DNA from: Nostocoides sp. HKS02
GTDB taxonomy: Bacteria > Actinomycetota > Actinomycetes > Actinomycetales > Dermatophilaceae
Length of the DNA: 64,000 bases
NCBI RefSeq assembly: GCF_009707485.1
Contig: NZ_CP046121.1
Location: forward strand, 2,976,001-3,040,000
Direction: 5' to 3'
Shown: positions 16,655 through 25,746 of the stretch, one piece after another
Position numbering within the stretch: the first letter of the stretch is position 1
Layout of the letters: each line of letters starts with the position of its first letter
Position numbers and translations under genes: made by a program
The notes under the pieces: generated by a model
Told to the model about the DNA's origin: nothing
What the model saw: only the letters and a program-made list of their open reading frames with translations
Databases searched by the model: none

Positions 16655-17329
16655 GTGACCGCGTTGACGACGAATATCCTCACGACCAGCGCTGGGAAGG
16701 CAGATCCGCGGCACTGCGCACTGCTGGTCATCGACATGCAGAACGACTTCCTCCATCCGGAGGGGAAGGCCCGTAAGGAGGGCAACCGGGATCTCGGTCC
16801 GATGGTCGAGATCGTGCCGCGCCAGGCCGCCCTGATCGACGCCGCTCGACAGGCAGGCGTTCCGGTCGTGTTCGTCATGCAGACGACTTTGCCCGCTGGT
16901 GCCAGCAACTCCGACGTCTGGATCGAGGCGCGGTCGCGGGCGCGCTACTCCGGCGTGGACATGTGTCTCGAGGGCAGTTGGGGTCAGGAGATCATCGACG
17001 AGCTCACGCCCAAGCCCGAGGACCACCTGGTCAGGAAGTATCGGTACAGCGGCTTCGTCGGGACGAACCTCGACCTCATCCTGCGCAGTCTGGATCGGCG
17101 CACGGTGGTGCTGGCCGGAACCTCGACCAATGTCTGCGTCGAGGCCACGGCGTGGGACGCCTTCCATCACGGGTACTACACCGTGTACGCCGCAGACGCC
17201 TGCGCTTCCTGGGACATGTCTCTGCACGAAGCCGCATTGCGCACGGCCGCCACGAGGTACGCCACGGTCGAGACAGTCCAGGACATCCTCGACGTTTGGT
17301 CGGCTGCTTCCCCCCTGGCGCAGCGGTGA
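16655..17329 (+). CDS. Isochorismatase family cysteine hydrolase
   Basis: A 224-residue alpha/beta hydrolase of the isochorismatase/nicotinamidase superfamily. The catalytic triad is visible: Asp27 in VIDMQNDF, Lys128 in VRKYRYSGF and Cys161 in TSTNVCVEAT, with the usual cis-peptide before the Cys region. Such enzymes hydrolyse amides (nicotinamide, N-carbamoylsarcosine, ureidoacrylate, biuret). GTG 16655 is chosen for GGGAGG seven bases upstream. It adds a fourth amide-type hydrolase to the locus. Its stop overlaps the GntR start (GTGA), so enzyme and regulator are co-expressed. Confidence 0.9.
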   Translation: MTALTTNILTTSAGKADPRHCALLVIDMQNDFLHPEGKARKEGNRDLGPMVEIVPRQAALIDAARQAGVPVVFVMQTTLPAGASNSDVWIEARSRARYSGVDMCLEGSWGQEIIDELTPKPEDHLVRKYRYSGFVGTNLDLILRSLDRRTVVLAGTSTNVCVEATAWDAFHHGYYTVYAADACASWDMSLHEAALRTAATRYATVETVQDILDVWSAASPLAQR

Positions 17330-18021
17330 GCGAGGTGATCCGGGAGGACCGGCCGCAGCTGAGCGATGAGGCAGCGGTGTATGTCCGCGAGCTGATCGTC
17401 TCGGGGCAGTTGCGTCCCGGCACGTTCATCCGGCTGGACCGGCTCGCCACTGCTCTCTCGATGAGTGTCACCCCGGTCCGTCAGGCGCTGGTCACACTGC
17501 GCGGGGAGGGCTTCGTGCAGCTCGAGCCGCGCAGAGGTTTCCAAGTCGCCCAGCTGCGCGAGGACGACATTCTCGACCTCTTCGCCGTGCAGGCATTTGT
17601 CGCCGGGGAGCTCGCCGCGCATGCGGCCGAGCGCATCACCGACGAGCAGATCGCACGGTTGAAGGCCATCCTGACCGATCTCGAGGCGGCCATGAAGCGA
17701 GGTGATCCTGCTAGCGCAGAGGCCATGGCTCATGAGTTCCACGAGGTTGTGTTCGATGCGGCCGACCGGCCGAAGCTCGTGTGGTTGATGCAGATCAGTG
17801 GCCGCTACGAACCGCGTCGCTTCTACGCCAACATCACGGGGTGGGAGCCGTTGTCCATTCGCGAGCACAAGACGATCCTCTCAGCGCTCAAGAAGCGTGA
17901 CGTGGATCAGGCTCGCCACACGATGGCCGGACATGTCCAGAACCTTGGCCGCATCGTCGCGAGCAACTTCGCGGCAACCGGCGAGCCTCCTATCCGCGAG
18001 CTGGACTCCAAGAGCACCTGA
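17326..18021 (+). CDS. GntR family transcriptional regulator (FCD type)
   Basis: A 231-residue regulator with an N-terminal winged helix (LRPGTFIRLDRLATALSMSV, then TPVRQALVTLRGEGFV) and a C-terminal helical FCD ligand domain carrying metal-type residues (EFHEVVFDAA, HKTILSALKKRD, H...MAGHV). Members usually bind a carboxylic acid inducer and repress the adjacent catabolic operon. It is translationally coupled to the hydrolase and sits at the divergent control region with two related palindromic sites. It is the natural candidate regulator of both runs, probably as a repressor released by a pathway intermediate. Confidence 0.9.
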   Translation: MSEVIREDRPQLSDEAAVYVRELIVSGQLRPGTFIRLDRLATALSMSVTPVRQALVTLRGEGFVQLEPRRGFQVAQLREDDILDLFAVQAFVAGELAAHAAERITDEQIARLKAILTDLEAAMKRGDPASAEAMAHEFHEVVFDAADRPKLVWLMQISGRYEPRRFYANITGWEPLSIREHKTILSALKKRDVDQARHTMAGHVQNLGRIVASNFAATGEPPIRELDSKST

Positions 18022-18120
18022 CCGTGAGCCGGTTTCGCAGCGGCTGCTCGTGGCAGATCGGACGGGCGGAGAAACTGTTGACGGGCGGCGCCAGATTCCG
18101 ACAGACAGAGAAGAAGGTCC

Positions 18121-19198
18121 ATGCCCAACACAGAGTCTGCTTCGTCCACGTACCGGATCGCGGTGATCCCCGGAGACGGGATCGGGAGCGAGGTGATGGA
18201 CTCCGCCCTGCAGGTGCTGGCCGTGGTCGCCGCCGCGCGCGGCATCGCGTTCGACTTCGAACTGTTGCCCTGGGGTTGTGACTACTACCAGCAGCACAGC
18301 GAGCTCATGCCATCGAGCGGCCTAAGTCTATTGGCCGACGTTGACGCGATCCTGCTCGGCGCAGTGGGACGGCCGGACGTGCCCGACCACGTCTCGCTGT
18401 GGGGCCTGCTCGTGCCGATCCGGCGCGCCTTCGAGCAGTACGTCAACCTGCGCCCGGTGCGCCTGCTGCCCGGAGTGTCCAGCCCCCTGCGCGGGGTAGA
18501 AGCCAAGGACCTCGACCTCGTCATCGTTCGTGAGAACAGCGAGGGTGAGTACTCCCAGGTGGGGGGGACGGGTCAACGACGGGACCCCGCACGCCTTTGC
18601 CGTGCAGGAGTCAATCTTCACCTACCGGGGATGTGAACGCATCCTGCGGTACGCGTTCGAGCTGGCAGCCAGCCGCCGTGGCACTTTGGCGATCGCGACG
18701 AAGTCCAACGGCATCGTCCACACGATGCCGTTCTGGGACGAGGTGGCCCAGGAGGTGGCCGCTGACTATCCGTCGGTCGAACATCGGCTGTTCCATGTCG
18801 ACGCTCTCGCGGCGAAGTTCGTGCTGGACCCTGGGTCGCTGGACGTCGTGGTCGGGTCCAACCTCTTCGGTGACATCCTGTCCGATCTGGGAGCGGCCAT
18901 CGCGGGAAGCATCGGGATCGCACCGTCCGGCAATCTCAACCCGGAGCGCGACTACCCATCGATGTTCGAACCGGTCCACGGCTCGGCGCCAGACATCGCT
19001 GGGCTCGGCGTGGCCAACCCGCTCGGGCAGATCTGGTCTGCGGCCCTCATGCTCGAACATCTGGGGCAGCCCGAGGCGGCCGCCGACGTGATGCGTGCGA
19101 TGACCGTGACCTTGTCTTCTCCGACGACGCGAACGCCCGACATCGGCGGATCCGCCTCGACGGCTGCCGTCACGTCTGCAGTAATCGCGGAGCTCTGA
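18121..19198 (+). pseudogene. Tartrate/isopropylmalate-type dehydrogenase, frameshifted in a G run
   Basis: The protein starts at ATG 18121 with YRIAVIPGDGIGSEVM and RENSEGEYSQVGG. It then leaves frame in a run of seven G at 18561-18567. The following frame continues exactly as expected (GRVNDGTPHAFAVQ, IATKSNGIVHTMPFWDEV, GSNLFGDILSDLGAAI, EPVHGSAPDIAG) to the stop at 19198. Six G instead of seven restores one protein of about 358 residues. It is a metal- and NAD-dependent beta-decarboxylating dehydrogenase of the tartrate/D-malate/isopropylmalate family, acting on a 2-hydroxy acid. The extra G may be a sequencing error, a real inactivation or slippage. Confidence 0.85.
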
Positions 19199-19203
19199 GC
19201 GAC

Positions 19204-20361
19204 GTGGAAGGGCTTTCGGAGGAGGAGTCCTCGATCGTCCTCGTCGTCCGAGACTTTGTCGACCGGGACGTCAAGCCGGATGTGCGCCGCCTCGACCACG
19301 ACAACACCTATCCGGAACGCCTCATCGAGCAGATGAAGCAGCTCGGCATTTACGGCCTGGCGGTGCCGGAACCCTGGGGCCAGGCTCAGGTCTCCATGCA
19401 GTGCTACGCCTTGGTCACAGAGGAGCTGGCCCGGGGGTGGATGAGCCTGGCCGGTGCCATGGGTGGCCACACTGTCGTCGCCAAGCTCCTGCGCGACTTC
19501 GGCACCGAGCAGCAGCGCGACCGCTACCTACCCAGCATGGCGACCGGGCGAGTCCGCGCCACCATGGCATTGACCGAGCCAGGAGGGGGCTCGGACCTGC
19601 AGGCCATGCGCACGACGGCACGCCGGGCGGGGGACGCATACGTCGTCAACGGGTCGAAGACGTGGATCACGAACGCACGACGCTCAGACCTGATCGCGTT
19701 GTTGTGCAAGACCGACCCGGACGCGGTGCCGCAGCATCGAGGGATGAGCATTCTGCTGGTCGAGAAGGGTCCGGGCCTCACCGTGTCCCGAGACCTGCCC
19801 AAGCTCGGGTACAAGGGGGTCGAGAGCTGCGAGATCAGTTTCTCCGATTTCGCCGTCCCTACCTCAGCACTGCTCGGAGGGATCGAGGGCCGCGGCTTCA
19901 GCCAGATGATGAGCGGCCTCGAGGTCGGCCGGATCCAGGTCGCTGCCCGGGCGGTCGGCGTTGGTCGCGCTGCACTGGAGGATGCGCTGCGCTACGCCCA
20001 GGAGCGTGAGACGTTCGGCCAACCGATCTGGAAGCACCAGTCGATCGGCAACTACCTGGCCGACATGGCCACGAAGCTGACCGCTGCGCGGCAGCTGGTT
20101 CTTCACGCCGCCCGGTGCTACGACTCCGGGGCGCGGGCGGACCTTGAGGCCGGCATGGCCAAGGTGTTCGCGTCCGAGGTCGGCATGCAGGTCGCGCTCG
20201 ATGCGATGCGGATCCTCGGCGGGTACGGCTACTCGACCGAATTCGATGTCGAGCGCTATTTCAGGGATGCGCCGCTGATGATCGTGGGCGAAGGCACCAA
20301 CGAGATCCAGCGGACGATCATCGCTCGTCAGTTGGTCAAGCGCAACACGGTCGCTCCATGA
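19204..20361 (+). CDS. Acyl-CoA dehydrogenase
   Basis: A 385-residue FAD-dependent dehydrogenase. Visible signatures are MALTEPGGGSDLQAMRTTA (first family signature), WITNARRSDLI, QMMSGLEVGRIQVAARAVG, and QILGGYGY-like RILGGYGYSTEFDVERYFRDAP, with the catalytic base Glu363 in GEGTNEIQ. It would introduce a 2,3 double bond into an acyl-CoA and pass electrons to ETF. GTG 19204 lies 5 bp after the dehydrogenase stop, and the stop overlaps the CoA transferase start. Beside a CoA transferase and a mesaconyl-CoA-type hydratase, a succinyl-like or methylsuccinyl-like CoA ester is a reasonable substrate guess. Confidence 0.93.
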   Translation: MEGLSEEESSIVLVVRDFVDRDVKPDVRRLDHDNTYPERLIEQMKQLGIYGLAVPEPWGQAQVSMQCYALVTEELARGWMSLAGAMGGHTVVAKLLRDFGTEQQRDRYLPSMATGRVRATMALTEPGGGSDLQAMRTTARRAGDAYVVNGSKTWITNARRSDLIALLCKTDPDAVPQHRGMSILLVEKGPGLTVSRDLPKLGYKGVESCEISFSDFAVPTSALLGGIEGRGFSQMMSGLEVGRIQVAARAVGVGRAALEDALRYAQERETFGQPIWKHQSIGNYLADMATKLTAARQLVLHAARCYDSGARADLEAGMAKVFASEVGMQVALDAMRILGGYGYSTEFDVERYFRDAPLMIVGEGTNEIQRTIIARQLVKRNTVAP

Positions 20362-21566
20362 CCGCGGCCGGCGACTCCGGAGCGGACGGGCAGCCGTTGG
20401 CCGGGCTCTTGGTCGTCGCACTCGAGCAGGCCGTGGCGGTACCTTTCGCCACGCGACAGCTGGCTGATCTCGGGGCCCGGGTCGTCAAGGTCGAGCGCCC
20501 TACAGGCGGGGACTTCGCTCGAGGGTACGACGACGCTGTGCTCGGCGAGTCCAGCTACTTCGCCTGGCTCAACCGCGGCAAGCAAAGCCTGACGCTCGAC
20601 CTCAAGGAGGCCGGCGACCGGGCGCTTTTGGAGGCGCTGATCGACCAGGCCGACGTGTTCGTCCAGAACCTGGCGCCGGGCGCGGCCGACCGTCTGGGGC
20701 TCGACGCCGAGACGCTGCGTGCTCGATGCCCCCGTCTCGTGGTCTGTTCCCTGTCCGGATACGGATCCGGCGGTCCATACGGCTCGAGGAAGGCCTACGA
20801 CTTGCTGATCCAGTGCGAGGCCGGCCTGGTGTCGATCACCGGCTCGCCGGACGAGCCGGCCAAAGTGGGCATCTCGGTGGCCGACATCGCCGCCGGTATG
20901 TACACCTACTCCGGCATCCTCACCGCTCTCTACGAGCGGGAGCACAGCGGATGTGGAAGCACATTGGAGATCTCGATGCTCGAGGCTCTCGGGGAGTGGA
21001 TGACCCAGCCCCTCTACTACGCGATGTACGACGGTGGGCCGGCGAGGCGCACCGGTGCCCGGCACGCCTCGATCTCGCCGTACGGACCTTACGAATGTCG
21101 CGGCGGCTCGGCGGTCTTCATCGGAATCCAGAACGAGCGGGAGTGGGTGGCGTTCTGCGAGCGGATCCTGAGGCGGCCGGACCTGATTCTGGACCCGCGC
21201 TTTGCCAGCAACGCGGTGCGGGTCACCCATGACGACGAGCTGACCAACATCATCGAGGAGGCGCTGTGCCTCGACTCGGCTGACCAGGTGATGGCGCGGC
21301 TCGACACAGCCGGGATCGCCAACGCTCAGATCCGCACACCGGCAGAGCTAGCCGGCCACCCACAGCTGCTGGCGCGGAACCGATGGCGTCAGGTGCACAC
21401 CCCGGGCGGTCCGATCCGTGCGCTGCTCCCGCCCGTCTCGGTGCTGGGGCGCGAAGCCCCGATGGGCCCCGTGCCTGCGCTCGGTGAGCACACCGAGCTC
21501 ATTCGGCACGAAATGCGTCTGCCTGCTGTTCAACCGGATTCGGACGAGCGGAACCCGCCGACGTGA
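20358..21566 (+). CDS. CoA transferase, class III (CaiB/BaiF family)
   Basis: A 402-residue class III CoA transferase. It begins with LAGLLVVALEQAVAVPFATRQ and has ADLGARVVKVERPTGGDFAR, LNRGKQSLTLDLK, the catalytic Asp148 in RKAYDLLIQ, and the usual C-terminal LGEHTELIRHEM. It transfers CoA from a donor such as succinyl-CoA to a carboxylic acid. It overlaps the acyl-CoA dehydrogenase stop by 4 bases (ATGA) and its stop overlaps the hydratase start (GTGA). It is the activating step of the CoA arm of this pathway. Confidence 0.93.
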   Translation: MTAAGDSGADGQPLAGLLVVALEQAVAVPFATRQLADLGARVVKVERPTGGDFARGYDDAVLGESSYFAWLNRGKQSLTLDLKEAGDRALLEALIDQADVFVQNLAPGAADRLGLDAETLRARCPRLVVCSLSGYGSGGPYGSRKAYDLLIQCEAGLVSITGSPDEPAKVGISVADIAAGMYTYSGILTALYEREHSGCGSTLEISMLEALGEWMTQPLYYAMYDGGPARRTGARHASISPYGPYECRGGSAVFIGIQNEREWVAFCERILRRPDLILDPRFASNAVRVTHDDELTNIIEEALCLDSADQVMARLDTAGIANAQIRTPAELAGHPQLLARNRWRQVHTPGGPIRALLPPVSVLGREAPMGPVPALGEHTELIRHEMRLPAVQPDSDERNPPT

Positions 21567-22453
21567 GCCGGAGGGCGAACGCCGGAAGCGCTGAGGGGAG
21601 TGCGCGCACAGAGCTCATCACCGCCGGGCCCGCCGAGGCGTTGGCCGGGCTGCTAGGGGTCCCGCTTCCGGACCTGGAGAACAGGGGAATTCCGTTGCTA
21701 TGGCACTGGGTCTACCTGCTCGATCGTCCCGCTCAAGCCGACCTGGGCCCAGATGGTCACCGAGCCCAGGACGCCGTTCCTGAGCCGCCGCGACCCGGGT
21801 TGCGGCGGATGTTCGCCGGGGGACGGGTCCAGGTCCGGCATCCGCTCCTGGTCGGACAGCCGGCGCAACGCCGCACGTCGGCAAGCCTGGTCGCCGAGAA
21901 GCAGGGCCGGAGTGGGCCGCTTACCTTTGTAACGGTGACCCACGAAGTCTCTCAGGCTGGTCGGGTGGTTATCTCGGAAGAGCAGGACCTCGTCTATCTC
22001 GAGGCTGCCCGCCCGGGCGGCCAGGGCGCCGGTGATCCGGGCGCCCGCGACCTGGGGCGGGGCGGGGCACTGGATGAGCCCGCCGTAGGCAGCGATTCGC
22101 CCGATGCGCTGTGGACCCTTCGGGTGGATCCAGTTGTGTTGTTTCGGTTCTCGGCGCTGACGTACAACTCTCACCGAATCCACTACGACGCCGACTACAC
22201 CCGTACGGTCGAGGGCTACGCGGGCCTCGTCGTCCACGGCCCCTTGCAGGCGATCGCCTTGGCGCAAGCAGCACACCCCCTCCTGAAGGACTCGATGGGG
22301 CCGACGTGGTTCGACTACCGGATCCTGGCACCGGTGGTCGCCGACGCTGTCCTGGTCGCATCCGCGACCCGGCTGTCGAGCCATCGGGTCGTCGGGGCGG
22401 TCAGCGACGGTCGGGCGCGACCGACGGCCACCGCGACCACGCAGTGGCGCTGA
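21563..22453 (+). CDS. Mesaconyl-C4-CoA (3-methylfumaryl-CoA) hydratase-like protein
   Basis: A 296-residue HTD2-like double hot-dog protein. The N-terminal half has HWVYLLD, DGH, PGLRRMFAGGRVQVRHPL and GRSGPLTFVTVTHEV. The C-terminal half has the active-site stretch FSALTYNSHRIHYDADYTR followed by EGYAGLVVHGPLQ. These features mark the MaoC/HTD2 group that includes 3-methylfumaryl-CoA hydratase of the 3-hydroxypropionate bicycle. It would hydrate an unsaturated dicarboxyl-CoA to a hydroxyacyl-CoA such as citramalyl-CoA. GTG 21563 overlaps the CoA transferase stop. Exact substrate is inference. Confidence 0.85.
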   Translation: MSRRANAGSAEGSARTELITAGPAEALAGLLGVPLPDLENRGIPLLWHWVYLLDRPAQADLGPDGHRAQDAVPEPPRPGLRRMFAGGRVQVRHPLLVGQPAQRRTSASLVAEKQGRSGPLTFVTVTHEVSQAGRVVISEEQDLVYLEAARPGGQGAGDPGARDLGRGGALDEPAVGSDSPDALWTLRVDPVVLFRFSALTYNSHRIHYDADYTRTVEGYAGLVVHGPLQAIALAQAAHPLLKDSMGPTWFDYRILAPVVADAVLVASATRLSSHRVVGAVSDGRARPTATATTQWR

Positions 22454-22490
22454 AGCTCCCGATGGGCTCGGCACACCGTCGCCGGCTTCG

Positions 22491-23708
22491 ATGAGAGGGC
22501 AACGCCCGACGCCCGCTGCTGTCGGGTTCCGACTGCGCAGCGTGGCCGTGCCTGCCTTTGGACCATCGGCGTTGTTCGGTGTGTCCGAGGGCGCAGTGCT
22601 CCCGTTCGTCCCGCGCGACGCCATCGGGCTGGGAGCCACTGTGGCTGTGGCCACCCTCGTGGTCGCGGCCATCGGAATCGGTTCGTTGGCCGGCAACATC
22701 CCCGCGGCGATCCTGACGTCGCGGTTCGGCGAGCGCCGCGCGATCGTCGGAGCCGGGTCCGTGAGTGCAGCAGCGATGATCGTCGGGCTCACCGCCTCCT
22801 CGCCATGGGTCCTCGGGATCGCCATGTTGATGGTCGGCTTCGCAAACTCGGTCTTCAGCGTCGCCCGCCAGGCCTACCTCATCGAGGTCGTGCCGTGCGA
22901 CCTGCGCGCTCGGGCGCTTTCGACATCGGGCGGGTCGAACCGCATCGGCATCTTCGCAGGGCCCTTCCTGAGCGCAGGTGCGATTCTTGCCATCGGGAGC
23001 GACGGCGCCTACGTGGTTGGCTTCGTGGCGGCGGTAATGGCAGCGCTCATCGGGCTTTGTTCCCCAGATCTGACACCAGCAAGAGTCCAGTCGGACGCGG
23101 TCGGCCTGGCAACCGTGGCGCGCGTTGTCAGCGCCCAACGTAGGGTCTTCTGCACGGTCGGACTCACCGTCCTGCTGATCAGCGCCGTGCGCGCATCGCG
23201 CCAAGTCGTCATCCCGTTGTGGTGCCTGCACGTGGGGCTGAGCAGTGAGGCGTCGTCGATCGTCTACGGCCTCGCCGGTGCGCTTGACGTGGCGATCTTC
23301 TACCCGTCCGGGAAGCTCATGGACGCTAAGGGCCGAGGATGGGTTGCTGTCCCGTGCATGGCGATCATGGGGTTGTCGCTGATCGCCCTTCCATTCACGA
23401 CATCCTTCGCCGGGGTGGCTGTCGTTTCGATGCTGCTGGGCCTCGGCAATGGCATCGGGTCGGGCATCGTCTCGACCTTGGGCGCCGATTTCGCTCCCAT
23501 CGCCGGCCGCCACGCCTTCATTGGGGTGTGGCGTTTGTTCAGTGACGTCGGCGCCTTCGCTGGTCCGCTCGCGCTGTCCGGGATAGTGGCCGCTCTCAGC
23601 CTTTCGGCTGGCGTGTTCGCCAACGGCGCCCTCGGCGTCGCCGCCGCCGGGATGCTGGCGGCATGGGTTCCGCGGAAACGTCAGTCAACCGCTCCCAGGG
23701 GAGACTGA
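22491..23708 (+). CDS. Major facilitator superfamily transporter
   Basis: A 405-residue membrane protein with about twelve hydrophobic segments and the MFS loop motif after helix 2 (SRFGERRAIVGAG). Loop sequences such as NRIGIFAGPFLSAG resemble drug/metabolite exporters and some organic-acid carriers. ATG 22491 lies 37 bp after the hydratase. It ends the rightward run. It may export a by-product or import an alternative substrate; an ABC importer is already present in the divergent operon. Confidence 0.9.
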   Translation: MRGQRPTPAAVGFRLRSVAVPAFGPSALFGVSEGAVLPFVPRDAIGLGATVAVATLVVAAIGIGSLAGNIPAAILTSRFGERRAIVGAGSVSAAAMIVGLTASSPWVLGIAMLMVGFANSVFSVARQAYLIEVVPCDLRARALSTSGGSNRIGIFAGPFLSAGAILAIGSDGAYVVGFVAAVMAALIGLCSPDLTPARVQSDAVGLATVARVVSAQRRVFCTVGLTVLLISAVRASRQVVIPLWCLHVGLSSEASSIVYGLAGALDVAIFYPSGKLMDAKGRGWVAVPCMAIMGLSLIALPFTTSFAGVAVVSMLLGLGNGIGSGIVSTLGADFAPIAGRHAFIGVWRLFSDVGAFAGPLALSGIVAALSLSAGVFANGALGVAAAGMLAAWVPRKRQSTAPRGD

Positions 23709-23799
23709 CCCTCGGCGTCGTATCTGGCACGTCCCCTCGGGGGTGAGTTACCTGGAACCTGGGCAAGCTCCGCAGTCAGGCCATTCTCTGCCAATCGTC

Positions 23800-24696
23800 T
23801 TACGCCGTGCCGGCGGCCGACGAGAGGATCTGGCGAGCGCGGCGGGCAAGGGCTTCGTCGATCATCCGACCCTGCTCGTCGCGGGCCACGCCCGATCCTG
23901 TTTGGGCCGCCTGCTCGAGTCGGGACAGAACATCTCGTGCCCAGCTGGCGTCCTCGGGCTGGGGACCGAACGCAAGGTTCGCGATGCTCACCTGGTTGGG
24001 GTGGATGCAGGCTCGGCCGGAGTATCCGATCCGAGCCAGGAGCTCAGAAGACGTGCGGAGTGTCGACGCGTCGTCGATAACCGTCGAGACCGGCCCGACC
24101 GGTCCGCTGAGGCCAGACAGCCGGCTGGCGTGGACCAGCAGCTGGCGATAGCCGGCGAAGGCCTCCTCGTCGGTGGCCTGCACGCGCAGGTCGGCTGCGA
24201 GGTCCGCCTCGCCAAGGTGGAGGAACCGCACCCGTGGCACATTGGCGATCTCACGGACGCGTTCGGCGCCTGCGACGGTTTCGATCAGTGCCGCTATCGC
24301 GACGGGCTCACCGCGTCCGGCGGAGCGCTCGATGATCTCGAGACGTCCGGCTAACCGGTGGACGTCGCCAGCTCTCTCTGCCTTGGGCAGCACCACACCT
24401 GTGAGAGAGTCGGGACAGCCGAGGGCTACCAGGTCATCGATCCCTTCGTCGCCGGCGTTGACGCGCACCCAGATCTCGGGCTGCGAATGGGGCGAACGGT
24501 CGGGATGGATCTTGGCAAGCCAATCGCTCGCGGCGGTGCGAGCAGAACTCTTCGCCGAGGAAGGGACGGCGTCCTCCAGGTCTACGATGACGGCGTGGGA
24601 CCCTCGGGTGGGTGCCGAAGCCAACATATGCGCCGCGGTAGCGGGAACGTAGAGCCATGAGCTCGGCGCGGTCCTCGTCGAGTCAGCAGCGCTCAT
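23800..24696 (-). CDS. HpcH/HpaI aldolase / CitE-type CoA lyase
   Basis: A 298-residue TIM-barrel lyase of the CitE-like family. Landmarks are RSWLYVPA-like SSWLYVPATAAHM, VIVDLEDAV, WVRVN (Arg79), IAALIET (Glu139), GEADLAADL (metal Asp165) and RACIHPNQV. Relatives cleave (3S)-citryl-, L-malyl-, beta-methylmalyl- or citramalyl-CoA. Citramalyl-CoA lyase would complete the CoA transferase-hydratase pair by giving pyruvate and acetyl-CoA. It is convergent with the MFS gene, so it has its own promoter on the right, and only 91 bp separates the two ends. Confidence 0.9.
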   Translation of the reverse strand: MSAADSTRTAPSSWLYVPATAAHMLASAPTRGSHAVIVDLEDAVPSSAKSSARTAASDWLAKIHPDRSPHSQPEIWVRVNAGDEGIDDLVALGCPDSLTGVVLPKAERAGDVHRLAGRLEIIERSAGRGEPVAIAALIETVAGAERVREIANVPRVRFLHLGEADLAADLRVQATDEEAFAGYRQLLVHASRLSGLSGPVGPVSTVIDDASTLRTSSELLARIGYSGRACIHPNQVSIANLAFGPQPEDASWARDVLSRLEQAAQTGSGVARDEQGRMIDEALARRARQILSSAAGTA

Positions 24697-25425
24697 GCTG
24701 GACTTCTCGGGCCGTCGATCGCCTCAGCCACCGACTGGCTCCGCGTCCTCAGCAACACGGTCGATGCTTGCCTTCCCGGTGCAGATGCACGCGTCAGACG
24801 ACTCCCAGTCGTGACGGAGCACAACGGGAGACCAGTGCGGAGCTGTCCGTCGGCCATCGGCCGTTGACTCCGCCAAGCGGACCAATGCGTAGCCCCTGCG
24901 ATCATTGATGACGACATCCTCACATCAGCGCCTCGGCACTGTCTCTACTGACAAGGCTCACACCCTCTGACGCAGCGCGTCGCCTACCGGATCGAGGACG
25001 GACTTGTCGGAGGACTGAGGGGTCGGCGGCGCGCCGTACACCAGTCCTACCACGAAGTCGGGGCACACCGAGACTGCTCTGCAGCCCGTCGACGCGGGTC
25101 GTGCCGCTTCCCGCGCGGGGTGGCAGCGTGGATGATGACCGGAGGGCTGTCGACGCGCAGCGGGGAGGATTGAGGGCGTTCTCGTCGATCTTCCGGAAGT
25201 CGTTGAGCCGGGCGAGGGTTGCTTCGAGCACGTCCCCACCGCCCGCGGCGGCGGGTCGCACTCCCGGCCCGAAGCGCATGGGGCCGCGTGGACTTGTTGG
25301 GATCTGATGGACGACAGATGGGAAGCCAGGTTCCCAGCGGCCGTGAATGTTCGCTGCATCGCCACCCTGCGTCGGGTCTCAACTACTCCAAGGCGACTAC
25401 TGACGCCGATCGCCACGGCGACGCC
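24697..25425. other. No convincing gene
   Basis: No frame here has a ribosome site plus family-like protein sequence. Reading frames exist on both strands but have low-complexity, Arg- and Pro-rich translations typical of non-coding G/C-rich DNA. The CitE promoter should lie in its left part, though I see no clear hexamers. The region marks the change from the catabolic cluster to a patchwork of fragments. Confidence 0.5.
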
Positions 25426-25746
25426 CCTGACCTTGAGGAGGGGACCGTCGGCACGGACACCTCCGGGCCGACCACCGACGACGCGATGACCCGCTCCAAG
25501 GAGCGGCTCAACGTGGGCACGGCGTCGCAGGAGGTGGGCCGTGCCCGCCTGCGCAAGTACGTGGTCACCGAGCAGCAGAGTGTCAGTGTTCCGGTGACTC
25601 GTGAGGAGGTGCGGGTCGAGCGCGAGCCCATCACGGAAGAGAACCGCGCCGAAGCGCTGTCGGGACCGGAGTGGAACGAGAAGACGAAGCACCCGGTGAA
25701 CGCGGATGGGCGATGTTCGTCGGCGGACGATGGATCGACGAAGTGA
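25426..25746 (+). pseudogene. Truncated DUF2382 (YsnF/AvaK-like) domain
   Basis: Residues encoded at 25426-25668 match the start of a DUF2382 domain: TSGPTTDDAMTRSKERLNVG, then RARLRKYVVTEQQSVSVPV and REEVRVEREPITEENR. The domain normally continues with repeated 'EERPVVEKE' and ends in a second half. Here it stops abruptly after ALSGP and runs into unrelated sequence. The PRC-barrel part usually found before it is also absent. It is therefore a broken stress-protein remnant, probably cut by a rearrangement whose junction is near 25670. Confidence 0.7.
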
